From contig JAFRMM010000177.1 of assembly GCA_017430675.1 (NCBI GenBank), forward strand, positions 1 through 15,229: a stretch of DNA of 15,229 nt, written 5' to 3'. The stretch comes from Prevotella sp. (GTDB taxonomy: Bacteria > Bacteroidota > Bacteroidia > Bacteroidales > Bacteroidaceae). The notes beneath the pieces were generated by a model. That model saw only the letters and a program-made list of their open reading frames with translations. It was not told the origin of the DNA and did not search any database. Shown one piece after another: positions 1 through 7,560 of the stretch (positions are counted from its first letter, which is position 1; each line of letters begins with the position of its first letter). The position numbers and the translations under genes were made by a program.

Positions 1-90
1 AACCTTGGGCTGGTGCTTCTTTCGGCGGAGCCATTCAGCCTTCCGTTTCTCGTACTCTTCGTGATGCTTCTCCAAATATCCGTCAGCCAT
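1..90 (-). CDS. Small charged hypothetical protein, N-terminal 30 codons only (runs off left edge)
   Basis: An ATG on the minus strand at 90-88 opens a frame that stays open to the window edge. The product begins MADGYLEKHHEEYEKRK and continues with a lysine/arginine/glutamate-rich stretch (WLRRKKHQ), with no signal peptide or membrane segment. The start lies 2 nt beyond the stop codon of the DUF4270 gene, which implies co-transcription and probably translational coupling. The start resembles short, highly charged Bacteroidales proteins whose database names are unreliable. No function is assigned; the rest of the gene is outside the window. Confidence 0.55.
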   Translation of the reverse strand, partial: MADGYLEKHHEEYEKRKAEWLRRKKHQPKV

Positions 91-92
91 AT

Positions 93-1550
93 CTACCTGT
101 CCTTGAAGTTGGCATAGATGACCTTCACCTCTATAGGATTATTCGGACCTCCTTCTAACTGTGTGCTTGACAGTCCCATCTCATTGCTAAGCGGGAAGAT
201 AATCGAGGCGGTTGTGGTCACAGTGATCGAAGTGGTGGCAATAGGCACAATGACAACTTTGTTCCAGTTGGGATGCTTCTCAACCCATTCAGGATCCGTT
301 AGTTCGCCAATGAACTTGTTTTGGTACATCAGACTGATCAGGTTACCGATATTGCTGAAAGTATAACTGTTTGTTCTGAGGTCGGCAACGAAAGCACTTG
401 TGAAGTCGTATGTCTTTTCTTTCTCAAAGAACGAATACAGGCTGTCCTTCATCACCATCAATACTGATCCGGGTTCATCCAGGAGGTACTTGTTTTGAGG
501 GATTTTGCTGTTGATGTGCTTCAGGGTCAGACTGACGGAGAGCAGTGAATCGGTATTGTGTTCTGGCGACATGATGTTCTCGACAGGTAATGTCATTTCC
601 GTAAAGATGCCAGCCGGGGTCTTCAGGTAGGTACAACTCTCATCGGCAACAAGCCTCTTGAGTCCCTCCTTGTCATTGGTCACCTTGGTAGTCTGCAATA
701 CCTCTGGGGTGGAGGCCATTCTCATCGTGCCATAATAGGTGGTGTCAGTCTTGAAATGGTAGAAGATACGCATTTCAATAATGTTCAGTTTCGCCATCAC
801 ACCCAGACCGTCAGCAAACTGGAAGAAGAAGCCCGGGCACAGGTTATGGATGAACGTATAGGAATTCTTGAAATACTCAGGTGATTCGTAGAAGGAACGC
901 AGAATATAGGATCCATAGTTGTCATATACCTTTCCATTCTTGTCGGTGTATGAACCGTTGAGGGGAATGCGGGCAATGTCTTGATAGCCAGAGAGTTTTC
1001 GTATGGAATCCGAGTAGGTAAGGTTAGACAACGAGAAAGCCAGGTCATGCTTCAGACCTTCTTCCCTAATATATCCCTCTTTCACAGGATCATAGTTGCT
1101 ATAGTAGGTCATGGTGTCGTTCATGGGCCTGTTCAGTTCCAGCATTCTCATCTTAATAGGAGTGAGCGTATCGCCGTAGCAGAGATCCTTGTCGAAATAA
1201 AGCCATATCTCACAGGAATCAGCGGCGATATCCCCGTCTTCGGCCTTTGTTAAGATAGTCTCCTTTTGAGGCATCTTATAGTTCTCCAGCATATTGAACT
1301 GGGCCATGAACTCACTGGTGACGTAAGTGCCGGTCTCCGGGTCTTTCACCTTACCGAAATAGCAGTCGTAGTTTCGTGCATAGATAGAGTCGGCGAGTAT
1401 GGATCTGGTTGTTGCGTGATAGATACCAGTTGACAAGTCAAGTTTATCGGCTTCGTCTGTCAAGGATGAGCCGATCACCCCTGTGTTTTCATTGCAAGAA
1501 ATAATCGCCATTGCGGTGATTGCAATCGCTGTAAACAATCTTGATTTCAT
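93..1550 (-). CDS. DUF4270 family lipoprotein
   Basis: A 485-residue exported protein. The first 18 residues are a short basic and hydrophobic signal peptide ending in a lipobox (AIIS-C), so Cys19 should be lipidated. The mature protein starts CNENTG. The body is rich in Tyr, Thr and Asp, as in Bacteroidetes surface or periplasmic beta-rich proteins, and contains the segment YLKTPAGIFTEMTLP (about residues 309-323), which fits the DUF4270 family as I know it. Length is typical of that family. The family has no established biochemical role. The gene follows the GT5-like gene by 21 nt with no promoter motif between them, so the two probably share a transcript. The family call rests on motif recall and the neighbouring GT5-like gene, which I recall as a Bacteroidales pairing. 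Confidence 0.8.
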   Translation of the reverse strand: MKSRLFTAIAITAMAIISCNENTGVIGSSLTDEADKLDLSTGIYHATTRSILADSIYARNYDCYFGKVKDPETGTYVTSEFMAQFNMLENYKMPQKETILTKAEDGDIAADSCEIWLYFDKDLCYGDTLTPIKMRMLELNRPMNDTMTYYSNYDPVKEGYIREEGLKHDLAFSLSNLTYSDSIRKLSGYQDIARIPLNGSYTDKNGKVYDNYGSYILRSFYESPEYFKNSYTFIHNLCPGFFFQFADGLGVMAKLNIIEMRIFYHFKTDTTYYGTMRMASTPEVLQTTKVTNDKEGLKRLVADESCTYLKTPAGIFTEMTLPVENIMSPEHNTDSLLSVSLTLKHINSKIPQNKYLLDEPGSVLMVMKDSLYSFFEKEKTYDFTSAFVADLRTNSYTFSNIGNLISLMYQNKFIGELTDPEWVEKHPNWNKVVIVPIATTSITVTTTASIIFPLSNEMGLSSTQLEGGPNNPIEVKVIYANFKDR

Positions 1551-1571
1551 GCGTGTTGTTCTTTGTTAAGT

Positions 1572-2387
1572 TTATTCAGCCTCTTCCGGAAAGAGTTGGT
1601 CGTAGAATGATTCATAAGCGTCGGCGAATTCTTCATGATAGCCTAGGACTGGAATATTCTTTTCCTTGGCATAATCCAGAAGTCCTTTGTTGGCTTCTTG
1701 ACAGGCTTGAACCACACCATCACTATAGTCGATGGCCAACTTGCCCAGTTCCTGGAAGTTGAAATTGTCGTTATATACCTTTAACAGTTCTGCTTTGGCC
1801 TCCCGGAACTCCAGACATTTCTTGAAGTTGGCTCCAAGATCCATGTCGATGTTCTCCGAGAAAAGGGATGTCACCACCTTCGTCTCTGCAAAGGAGGGCT
1901 CGTCATGGTAGGCCGTCTTGACGTAGAGGGGTACGACGGCACTCATCCAGCCCTGACAGTGAATGACATCAGGCACCCAACGCAACTTCTTGACCGTCTC
2001 AAGCACCCCACGTGCAAAAAAGATAGCCCGTTCACCGTTGTCGGGGTAGTCCTCACCCTGTTCGTCTTTTTTCATCAGTCTTTTTCCGAAATAGTCGTCA
2101 TTATCGATGAAATAGACCTGAATCCTTGCTGATTGTATCGAGGCGACCTTGATAATCAGTGGATGATCAGTATCATCTATGATAAGATTCATACCTGAAA
2201 GACGTATGACTTCATGTAACTGTCCACGACGTTCATTAATGGTACCCCATTTCGGCATGAATGTACGAATCTCGTGATTTCGTTCCTGCATGGTCTGCGG
2301 GAGGTCTTTGCCCATGAGAGACAAGTTATTGTCTGGGACATAAGGAGAGATCTCCTGATTGATGAACAATATTTTCTTTTTTGCCAT
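1572..2387 (-). CDS. Glycogen/starch synthase N-terminal-domain (GT5-like) protein, short and probably non-catalytic
   Basis: A 271-residue cytoplasmic protein starting MAKKKILFINQEISPYVP. The opening beta-strand and the following 'LPQTMQERNHEIRTFMPKWG' match the N-terminal Rossmann domain of GT5 glycogen synthases (compare LPKALAKRGHEVR..PRYG). A second family block, PDVIHCQGWMSAVVPLYVK, lies at about 139-157. Full synthases are about 480 residues with a second C-terminal GT-B domain; this one stops before it. The usual KTGGL ADP-glucose-binding motif is replaced by PDNNL (about 18-22), and the His expected in the HDWH block is Met148. A normal synthase reaction is therefore unlikely; a regulatory, scaffold or sugar-binding role is inference only. 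The start at 2387 is preferred over an upstream extension to 2471 because family similarity begins there and a minus-strand -7 element lies at 2415-2408, about 20 nt upstream. Confidence 0.82.
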   Translation of the reverse strand: MAKKKILFINQEISPYVPDNNLSLMGKDLPQTMQERNHEIRTFMPKWGTINERRGQLHEVIRLSGMNLIIDDTDHPLIIKVASIQSARIQVYFIDNDDYFGKRLMKKDEQGEDYPDNGERAIFFARGVLETVKKLRWVPDVIHCQGWMSAVVPLYVKTAYHDEPSFAETKVVTSLFSENIDMDLGANFKKCLEFREAKAELLKVYNDNFNFQELGKLAIDYSDGVVQACQEANKGLLDYAKEKNIPVLGYHEEFADAYESFYDQLFPEEAE

Positions 2388-2407
2388 TCTTGGATGTTTT
2401 TGCTTTG

Positions 2408-2415
2408 CAAAGATA
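2408..2415 (-). promoter_or_regulatory. Putative Bacteroidetes -7 element for the GT5-like/DUF4270 operon
   Basis: The plus strand reads CAAAGATA, which is TATCTTTG on the minus strand and fits TAnnTTTG. It ends 20 nt upstream of the ATG at 2387, predicting a very short leader. No clear -33 TTG is visible. Confidence 0.5.
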
Positions 2416-2460
2416 CGAAAAATAATGCACAGAGCAGACATTCTGAGTCGGTTTTTTACA

Positions 2461-2475
2461 AAAAGTGACACTTTT
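2461..2475. repeat. Inverted repeat, possible operator
   Basis: AAAAGTG-A-CACTTTT is a perfect 7-bp dyad around one central base. It lies 46 nt upstream of the minus-strand -7 element at 2408-2415 and about 190 nt upstream of the plus-strand promoter. Its AT-rich setting makes chance occurrence plausible; a regulator site is only a suggestion. Confidence 0.25.
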
Positions 2476-2634
2476 GGAAGTTTTTTAGTTTATTTTTTCC
2501 CTTTTCTTCTCAAAATAGGCGCAAATGAGGAGAATATGTTCCTTCGGAATAGGGTTTGTGGCTTCCCTGTATGTCCATAAGTTCTGTTTTTTACCACAAA
2601 GAAACACTTTTTTCGCATTTTTTTGCTAAAAAAG

Positions 2635-2665
2635 TTGTTAATTTGGAAATATTTTTGTATATTTG
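2635..2665 (+). promoter_or_regulatory. Bacteroidetes-type promoter for the AraC-type/DPP III operon
   Basis: A TTG at 2635-2637 is followed after 20 nt by TATATTTG at 2658-2665. This fits the Bacteroidetes primary sigma factor consensus (TTTG/TTG at -33, TAnnTTTG at -7) with normal spacing. The expected start site is near 2671, giving a leader of about 20 nt to the ATG at 2693. Confidence 0.65.
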
Positions 2666-2692
2666 CGCATTAATCAACAAACCGTTCGTAAG

Positions 2693-3151
2693 ATGGGTAA
2701 GTATAACATTACAGAGAAGAAGGAGAAGGAGGCCGCCTACAGAAGTCTGGTGAGCCCCCGGATGATGGATGAGATGCAGGAGAAGATCCTGAATATCATC
2801 GTGATGCAGAAGAAGTACCGTGACAAGGACTACTCCGCCAAGAAACTTGCCGAGGATCTTGGTACGAATACCCGTTATATCTCGGCCGTCGTCAATGTAC
2901 GCTTTCACATGAACTACACATCATTTGTCAACAAGTATCGCATTGAGGAGGCTATGACGATTCTGGTAGATAAGCGTTATCAGGATCTCCACATGGAGGA
3001 GGTAAGCGATATGGTGGGCTTTGCCAATCGCCAGTCGTTCTATGCGTCGTTCTATCGTGTAGTGGGTATCACGCCGCGTGAATATCGTCTGCAGCACCTC
3101 AAGCAACATCCCGCTATGATGGTCAAGCATCCAAAGAAGTCAAAGTCGTAA
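2693..3151 (+). CDS. Small AraC-type helix-turn-helix transcriptional regulator
   Basis: A 152-residue protein, mostly one AraC-family DNA-binding domain. The first HTH covers about residues 47-84 (YSAKKLAEDLGTNTRYISAVV). The second covers about 98-135 (MEEVSDMVGFANRQSFYASFYRVVGITPREYR), with the characteristic GF..RQSFY.SF....G.TP.EYR pattern. The first 45 residues are a charged helix (KKEKEAAYRSL...), too short for a normal ligand-binding domain, and no membrane segment is present, so it is neither a sugar-sensing AraC nor a hybrid two-component protein. The tail is basic. An in-frame TTG at 2663 could extend it by 10 codons, but that codon lies inside the -7 element, so ATG 2693 is chosen. 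It stands 10 nt before the DPP III gene. Its target is unknown; autoregulation or control of the divergent operon is inference. Confidence 0.85.
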   Translation: MGKYNITEKKEKEAAYRSLVSPRMMDEMQEKILNIIVMQKKYRDKDYSAKKLAEDLGTNTRYISAVVNVRFHMNYTSFVNKYRIEEAMTILVDKRYQDLHMEEVSDMVGFANRQSFYASFYRVVGITPREYRLQHLKQHPAMMVKHPKKSKS

Positions 3152-3161
3152 TTAGGATCTC

Positions 3162-5111
3162 GTGGATTTCTCTTATCAAAGTGAGCGGTTTGCTGATCTG
3201 CAACTTCTCAGATATCGTTTGACAGGCTTTGACAGGCTGTCCGTGCGACAGAAACAGTTGGTCTATTACCTGTCCAAAGCCACCTTGTACGGAAGGGATA
3301 TCACTTTTGATCAATTCGGGAAATACAATCTCCGTATCAGAAAGGTACTGGAGGTTGTATATTGTGACCGTACCATACCACACCACACATCTGACTTTAA
3401 GGCGATGGAAGTTTATCTGAAGCGGGTGTGGTTCTCCAATGGCATCTATCACCATTATGGGTGTGAGAAGTTCAAACCAGGATTCTCTCAGGAATGGCTT
3501 CGGGAACAACTCCAGAAGGTAGATGCCCGTCAGTTGCCTCTGAGGGAAGGGGAGACGGTGGAACTGCTCTGCCAGGAGTTGTTTCCCGTCATCTTTGATG
3601 AAACATTCTTACCCAAACGTGTGAACAAGGCTGATGGTGAAGACCTGCTATTGACATCTGCCTGTCATTTCTACGACGGTGTGACCCAGCAAGAGGCAGA
3701 GGCGTTCTATGACAAGATGAAACGGGAGAATGCGGATTCGCAGACGCCTCCTTCATACGGACTGAACTCTACGCTCGTCAAGGAAAACGGACTCGTTTAT
3801 GAGCAGGTATGGCATACTGGCGGGAAATATGCGAATGCCATCAGCCATATTGTCTATTGGCTTGATAAGGCCATGGACGTAGCCGAAAACAAGCAACAGA
3901 AAAAGGTTATTAGTCTATTGATAAAGTATTATAAATCAGGTGATTTGCGTCTTTTTAATGAATATTGTATTGAATGGCTGAAGGAACATGATTCTGCCAT
4001 AGATTTTATCAATGGTTTCATAGAGGTATATGGCGATCCGCTGGGTCTGAAAGGTTCATGGGAAGGACTTGTGGAGTATATTGACGAGGAGGCGACCAAA
4101 CGTACGCAGACCATTAGCCGTAACGCCCAGTGGTTTGAGGATCACTCGCCAGTGGATCCCCGTTTCCGTAAACCAGTCGTGAAGGGTGTCACCGCGAACG
4201 TGATCTGTGCGGCTATGCTTGGAGGCGATGAATACCCCTCAACGGCCATTGGCATCAACCTGCCGAATGCTGACTGGATCCGTGCCCAATATGGCTCGAA
4301 GAGTATTACCATCAGCAATATCACGGAAGCCTATAACAAGGCGGCTCATGGAAGTGGCTTCCGGGAAGAGTTTGTTATCGACGAGGAAACGCTCCGGCTC
4401 ATCAATCAATACGGGGATATCTGTGATGACTTGCATACAGACCTGCACGAATGTCTTGGTCACGGGAGTGGGCAGTTGCTCCCAGGCGTGGATCCCGATG
4501 CCCTGAAGGCATACGGCAATACGATTGAGGAGGCGAGGGCAGACCTCTTCGGACTCTATTACATTGCCGATCCCAAACTCATCGAACTGGGACTGGTGCC
4601 TGACGGGGAGGCCTATAAGTCACAGTATTATACCTATATGATGAATGGTCTGATGACCCAACTGATCCGTATCACACCAGGACACCAAATAGAAGAGGCC
4701 CACATGCGCAACAGGGCATTGATTGCCCATTGGTGCTATGAGCATGGACAGGCCGTTAGACTCACCAGGCGCGATGGCAAGACCTACGTTGAAATCGCGG
4801 ATTATGGAGAACTGCGCTCCCTGATAGCCCGTCTGCTGGCCGAAGTTCAGCGCATCAAGAGCGAAGGGGACTATGAGGCTGCCCGCCAGTTGGTGGAGAG
4901 ATATGCGGTGAAGGTGGATGCCGACTTGCACACAGAGGTTCTGGAGCGCTATCGACGTCTGGATCTTGCTCCTTATAAGGGGTTCATCAATCCGATGATG
5001 CTTCCTGTCCTCGATAAAGACGGTGAGATCTGTGACATACAGTTGAATTACAGCGAAAGTTATGTCCACCAGATGCTCCGTTACAGTTCCGAATATAGTA
5101 CATTGATCTGA
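3162..5111 (+). CDS. Dipeptidyl peptidase III family zinc metallopeptidase (M49)
   Basis: A 649-residue enzyme predicted to remove dipeptides from peptide N-termini. The M49 zinc motif is HECLGH at 429-434 (His429 and His434 as ligands, Glu430 as catalytic base). The third ligand Glu457 lies in EEARAD at 456-461. The 28-residue distance from first His to ligand Glu and the Cys inside the motif match the characterised Bacteroides thetaiotaomicron enzyme as I recall it. There is no signal peptide or lipobox, so it should be cytoplasmic. The start is GTG at 3162: family-like sequence (FADLQLLRY, YYLSKATLYGRDI, KYNLRIRK) begins almost at once, and the next Met is about 80 residues in. Relatives have sometimes been mislabelled dihydrofolate reductase, for which nothing here gives support. 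The gene follows the AraC-type gene by 10 nt and is 1 nt from the AlkD-like gene, so all three are likely co-transcribed. Confidence 0.93.
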   Translation: MDFSYQSERFADLQLLRYRLTGFDRLSVRQKQLVYYLSKATLYGRDITFDQFGKYNLRIRKVLEVVYCDRTIPHHTSDFKAMEVYLKRVWFSNGIYHHYGCEKFKPGFSQEWLREQLQKVDARQLPLREGETVELLCQELFPVIFDETFLPKRVNKADGEDLLLTSACHFYDGVTQQEAEAFYDKMKRENADSQTPPSYGLNSTLVKENGLVYEQVWHTGGKYANAISHIVYWLDKAMDVAENKQQKKVISLLIKYYKSGDLRLFNEYCIEWLKEHDSAIDFINGFIEVYGDPLGLKGSWEGLVEYIDEEATKRTQTISRNAQWFEDHSPVDPRFRKPVVKGVTANVICAAMLGGDEYPSTAIGINLPNADWIRAQYGSKSITISNITEAYNKAAHGSGFREEFVIDEETLRLINQYGDICDDLHTDLHECLGHGSGQLLPGVDPDALKAYGNTIEEARADLFGLYYIADPKLIELGLVPDGEAYKSQYYTYMMNGLMTQLIRITPGHQIEEAHMRNRALIAHWCYEHGQAVRLTRRDGKTYVEIADYGELRSLIARLLAEVQRIKSEGDYEAARQLVERYAVKVDADLHTEVLERYRRLDLAPYKGFINPMMLPVLDKDGEICDIQLNYSESYVHQMLRYSSEYSTLI

Positions 5112-5112
5112 T

Positions 5113-5727
5113 ATGGATATCCAACAGCAAGTTAAGGAGATCAAACAGTCGTTCCGTCAGATGATGGACGGGGCTGTTGCCCAGTCTATGCGGAACAAGG
5201 GCCTTGACTATCATCTCAACTGGGGGGCTACCCTGCCGAGGCTGCAGGAAAAGGCCGTTGAAATCGGCAAGAACTATGATCTGGCCATAGCCCTCTGGAA
5301 AGAGAACGTGCGTGAATGTAAGATCCTGGCAACGTTGATTATGCCATCTGACGATGTGCTGCCTGAGGTCATTGATATTTGGATGGAAGAGGTCCCGACT
5401 CAGGAAATTGCCGAACAAGCGGCCTTCAACCTGTTTCAGTACCTGCCTTTTGCTGCAGAGAAGGCCTATGCCTGGATGGCGTCGGACAAAGAACTGTACC
5501 AACTCTGCGGATTCCATATCCTAAGTAGGCTTTTCATGAATGGTCAGGAACCCAATGAACGGGGAATCCACGAATTCATCGATCAGGCGCTTGTTGCCTT
5601 GCAGGGTGAGAGTCTTTCTGTGAAAAAGGCGGCTGCGGCGTGCGTGAGACGCTTTGCTGAACTTGGACTCGTCTATGAGCGGATTGCCAAAAGCGCATTA
5701 AAACAGTCTAATTTAGAATTTTTATAA
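5113..5727 (+). CDS. AlkD-like DNA alkylation repair family protein (HEAT-like repeats), catalytic residues apparently absent
   Basis: A 204-residue all-helical protein. LWKENVRECKILATLIM (about 61-77) and WMASDKELYQLCGFHILSRL (121-140) resemble helices of Bacillus cereus AlkD (ELWDLPEREFQAAAL; WIASDNIWLQRAAIL), supporting the DNA_alkylation HEAT-repeat family. AlkD uses Trp109, Asp113 and Trp187. The matching region here is PTQEIAEQAA (95-104), with no Trp-Trp-Asp run, and the last one is KKAAAACVRRF (171-181), where the Trp is replaced but an Arg is kept. Glycosylase activity by the AlkD mechanism is therefore doubtful; a DNA-binding or scaffold role is an alternative. Length is near that of AlkD (about 237) but slightly short. 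The ATG is 1 nt after the DPP III stop codon, a layout typical of coupled translation. The alignment was made by eye from memory. Confidence 0.78.
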   Translation: MDIQQQVKEIKQSFRQMMDGAVAQSMRNKGLDYHLNWGATLPRLQEKAVEIGKNYDLAIALWKENVRECKILATLIMPSDDVLPEVIDIWMEEVPTQEIAEQAAFNLFQYLPFAAEKAYAWMASDKELYQLCGFHILSRLFMNGQEPNERGIHEFIDQALVALQGESLSVKKAAAACVRRFAELGLVYERIAKSALKQSNLEFL

Positions 5728-5758
5728 ATTAACTTTCTTTCGTCTCATAGAAAATGCG

Positions 5759-5766
5759 TACCTTTG
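5759..5766 (+). promoter_or_regulatory. Putative -7 element for the fur-purA-hisS operon
   Basis: TACCTTTG fits TAnnTTTG and ends 22 nt before the ATG at 5789. T-rich sequence (TTTCTTTC, 5734-5741) lies where a -33 element would be, but no exact TTTG is present. Confidence 0.55.
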
Positions 5767-5788
5767 TGCGGTTTTCTAAGAAAATAAG

Positions 5789-6280
5789 ATGAAAGAGAGT
5801 GTCTTTACGGCTGTGGAGCGTATATTGGATAACTATCTTGAGATGAATAATCATCGCAAGACACCGGAACGCTACACCATCCTTAAAGCCATCTACAGCA
5901 TCAACAGGCATTTTACTCTGGAAGAACTGAATGAACGGCTGACCAAGGAACTGAACTTCCCCGTCAGCAGGGCCACTTTGTATAATACACTTAACTTATT
6001 CCTTGAGTTGCGGCTTGTCATTAGGCACCGTTTTCAGGGAACTACGAAGTATGAGGCCTGTTACGACAACAACAGCCATTGCCACCAGATCTGTACGATT
6101 TGTGGGAAGGTGACGGAGGTGAAATCGCCTGAAATCATCATGGCAGTGGAGAACATGCACCTGAAGCGCTTCAGGAAAGACGGGTTCTCGCTCTATGTAT
6201 ATGGTGTGTGCAGTACCTGCCAGACGAAGTTGACAAGGCGTAAGAAGCGGGAAAAGACAAAGAAGACAAAAACAGAATAG
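5789..6280 (+). CDS. Fur-family metal- or peroxide-responsive transcriptional repressor
   Basis: A 163-residue regulator with the Fur architecture. The N-terminal winged helix includes HRKTPERYTILKAIY (22-36) and the recognition-helix block FPVSRATLYNTLNLFLELRLV (57-77). The C-terminal dimerisation and metal domain has HCHQICTICGKVTEV (97-111) and VCSTC (140-144). Cys102/105 and Cys141/144 form the usual structural Cys4 zinc site; His97 and His99 lie where regulatory metal ligands are found. Whether it senses Fe, Zn, Mn or peroxide cannot be read from sequence. A basic tail (about 147-163, KLTRRKKREKTKKTKTE) extends past the fold. Its ATG is 22 nt after a -7 element, and purA begins 8 nt after its stop, so it heads a fur-purA-hisS transcript, a gene order I recall from other Bacteroidales. 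Confidence 0.92.
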   Translation: MKESVFTAVERILDNYLEMNNHRKTPERYTILKAIYSINRHFTLEELNERLTKELNFPVSRATLYNTLNLFLELRLVIRHRFQGTTKYEACYDNNSHCHQICTICGKVTEVKSPEIIMAVENMHLKRFRKDGFSLYVYGVCSTCQTKLTRRKKREKTKKTKTE

Positions 6281-6288
6281 TAAGCATT

Positions 6289-7560
6289 ATGAACAAAGGA
6301 AAAGTAGATGTCCTGCTCGGTTTGCAGTGGGGCGACGAAGGAAAAGGTAAGGTGGTCGATGTCCTGACCCCGAAGTATGATGTGGTGGCCCGTTTCCAGG
6401 GAGGTCCTAATGCTGGTCATACCCTGGAGTTTGAAGGCCAGAAGTATGTGCTTCGTTCGATTCCATCGGGAATCTTCCAGGGTGGCAAGGTAAACATCAT
6501 CGGCAATGGTGTAGTACTTGCTCCGGATCTCTTCATGGAGGAGGCCAGGGCGCTGGAGGCCAGCGGACACAACCTGCATGAGCGTCTGCATATCTCGAAG
6601 AAGGCTCATCTGATCATGCCCACCCACCGTGTGCTCGATGCCGCCTATGAGGCCCAGAAGGGTAAGGACAAGGTAGGTACCACCGGTAAGGGCATCGGTC
6701 CGACCTATACCGATAAAATCAGCCGTAATGGTCTGCGTGTGGGTGATATCCTCGAGAACTTCGAGGAGAAATATGCCAAGGCCAAGGCGCGTCATGAGGC
6801 TATCCTGAAGTCGCTCAACTTCGACTATGATATCACGGAGGTCGAGAAGAAATGGTTGGAGGGCGTCGAGTATCTGCGTCAGTTCCCCATCGTCGATTCG
6901 GAGCATGAGATTAACAATATCCTGAAGAGCGGCAAGAGCGTGCTCTGTGAGGGTGCCCAGGGTACGATGCTCGATGTGGATTTCGGTTCTTATCCCTTTG
7001 TCACTTCTTCCAACACCATCTGCGCTGGTGCCTGCACGGGTCTGGGCATCGGTCCCAATAAGATCGGCGATGTCTATGGTATCATGAAGGCCTACTGCAC
7101 ACGTGTGGGGGCAGGTCCCTTCCCCACGGAATTGTTCGATGAAACGGGCAAGAAGATCCGTGACCTCGGCCATGAGTACGGTGCTGTGACGGGACGTGAG
7201 CGCCGTTGCGGATGGATCGACCTCGTAGCCCTGAAGTATTCCATCATGGTGAACGGTGTCACCCAACTGATCATGATGAAGAGCGACGTGCTTGATGGCT
7301 TCGACACCATCAAGGCCTGTGTGGCCTATAAGCAGAATGGCGTTGAAATCGACTATTTCCCCTATAACATTGAGGAGGGTATCAAACCCGTTTATCAGGA
7401 ACTGCCGGGATGGAAGACCGATATGACGAAGTTCACCAGCGAGGATCAGTTCCCGAAGGAATTCAGCGATTATATCGCTTTCTTGGAGAAAGAGTTGGAG
7501 ACTCCGATTAAGATTATTAGTATCGGTCCTGACCGTGATCAAACCATCGTTAGAAAGTAA
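6289..7560 (+). CDS. purA: Adenylosuccinate synthase
   Basis: A 423-residue enzyme that makes adenylosuccinate from IMP, aspartate and GTP, the first committed step to AMP. The N-terminal GTP loop GDEGKGK (15-21) includes the catalytic Asp16, and His44 lies in GGPNAGHT (38-45). Other family blocks are GTTGKGIGPTYTDK (about 129-142), CEGAQGTMLDVDFGSYPFVTSSN, and the arginine-rich VTGRERRCGW. The protein ends with the typical SIGPDRDQTIV. The length is normal and no expected residue is missing. It follows the Fur gene by 8 nt, and its TAA abuts the ATG of hisS, so the three are one operon. The protein is cytoplasmic. Confidence 0.98.
   Translation: MNKGKVDVLLGLQWGDEGKGKVVDVLTPKYDVVARFQGGPNAGHTLEFEGQKYVLRSIPSGIFQGGKVNIIGNGVVLAPDLFMEEARALEASGHNLHERLHISKKAHLIMPTHRVLDAAYEAQKGKDKVGTTGKGIGPTYTDKISRNGLRVGDILENFEEKYAKAKARHEAILKSLNFDYDITEVEKKWLEGVEYLRQFPIVDSEHEINNILKSGKSVLCEGAQGTMLDVDFGSYPFVTSSNTICAGACTGLGIGPNKIGDVYGIMKAYCTRVGAGPFPTELFDETGKKIRDLGHEYGAVTGRERRCGWIDLVALKYSIMVNGVTQLIMMKSDVLDGFDTIKACVAYKQNGVEIDYFPYNIEEGIKPVYQELPGWKTDMTKFTSEDQFPKEFSDYIAFLEKELETPIKIISIGPDRDQTIVRK

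Larger units (their letters stand above)
2388..2692. other. 305-nt AT-rich divergent intergenic region
   Basis: No convincing coding sequence lies between the GT5-like gene (minus) and the AraC-type gene (plus). It holds a minus-strand -7 element near 2408-2415 and a plus-strand promoter near 2635-2665. A near-perfect dyad, AAAAGTG-A-CACTTTT, lies at 2461-2475. The rest is A/T-rich with T-runs and shows nothing recognisable. Confidence 0.7.

Noticed and set aside
2388..2471. N-terminal extension of the GT5-like protein to a start at 2471
   Set aside because: The extra 28 residues do not fit the family, cross the predicted -7 element at 2408-2415, and precede the natural MAKKKILFIN start.
3162..5111. 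Annotation as dihydrofolate reductase
   Set aside because: No folate reductase motif is present; HECLGH and EEARAD at the correct distance identify an M49 peptidase.
5728..5788. Terminator between the AlkD-like gene and the Fur gene
   Set aside because: The AT-rich sequence has no stem followed by a T-run that I could support; only a -7 element is evident.
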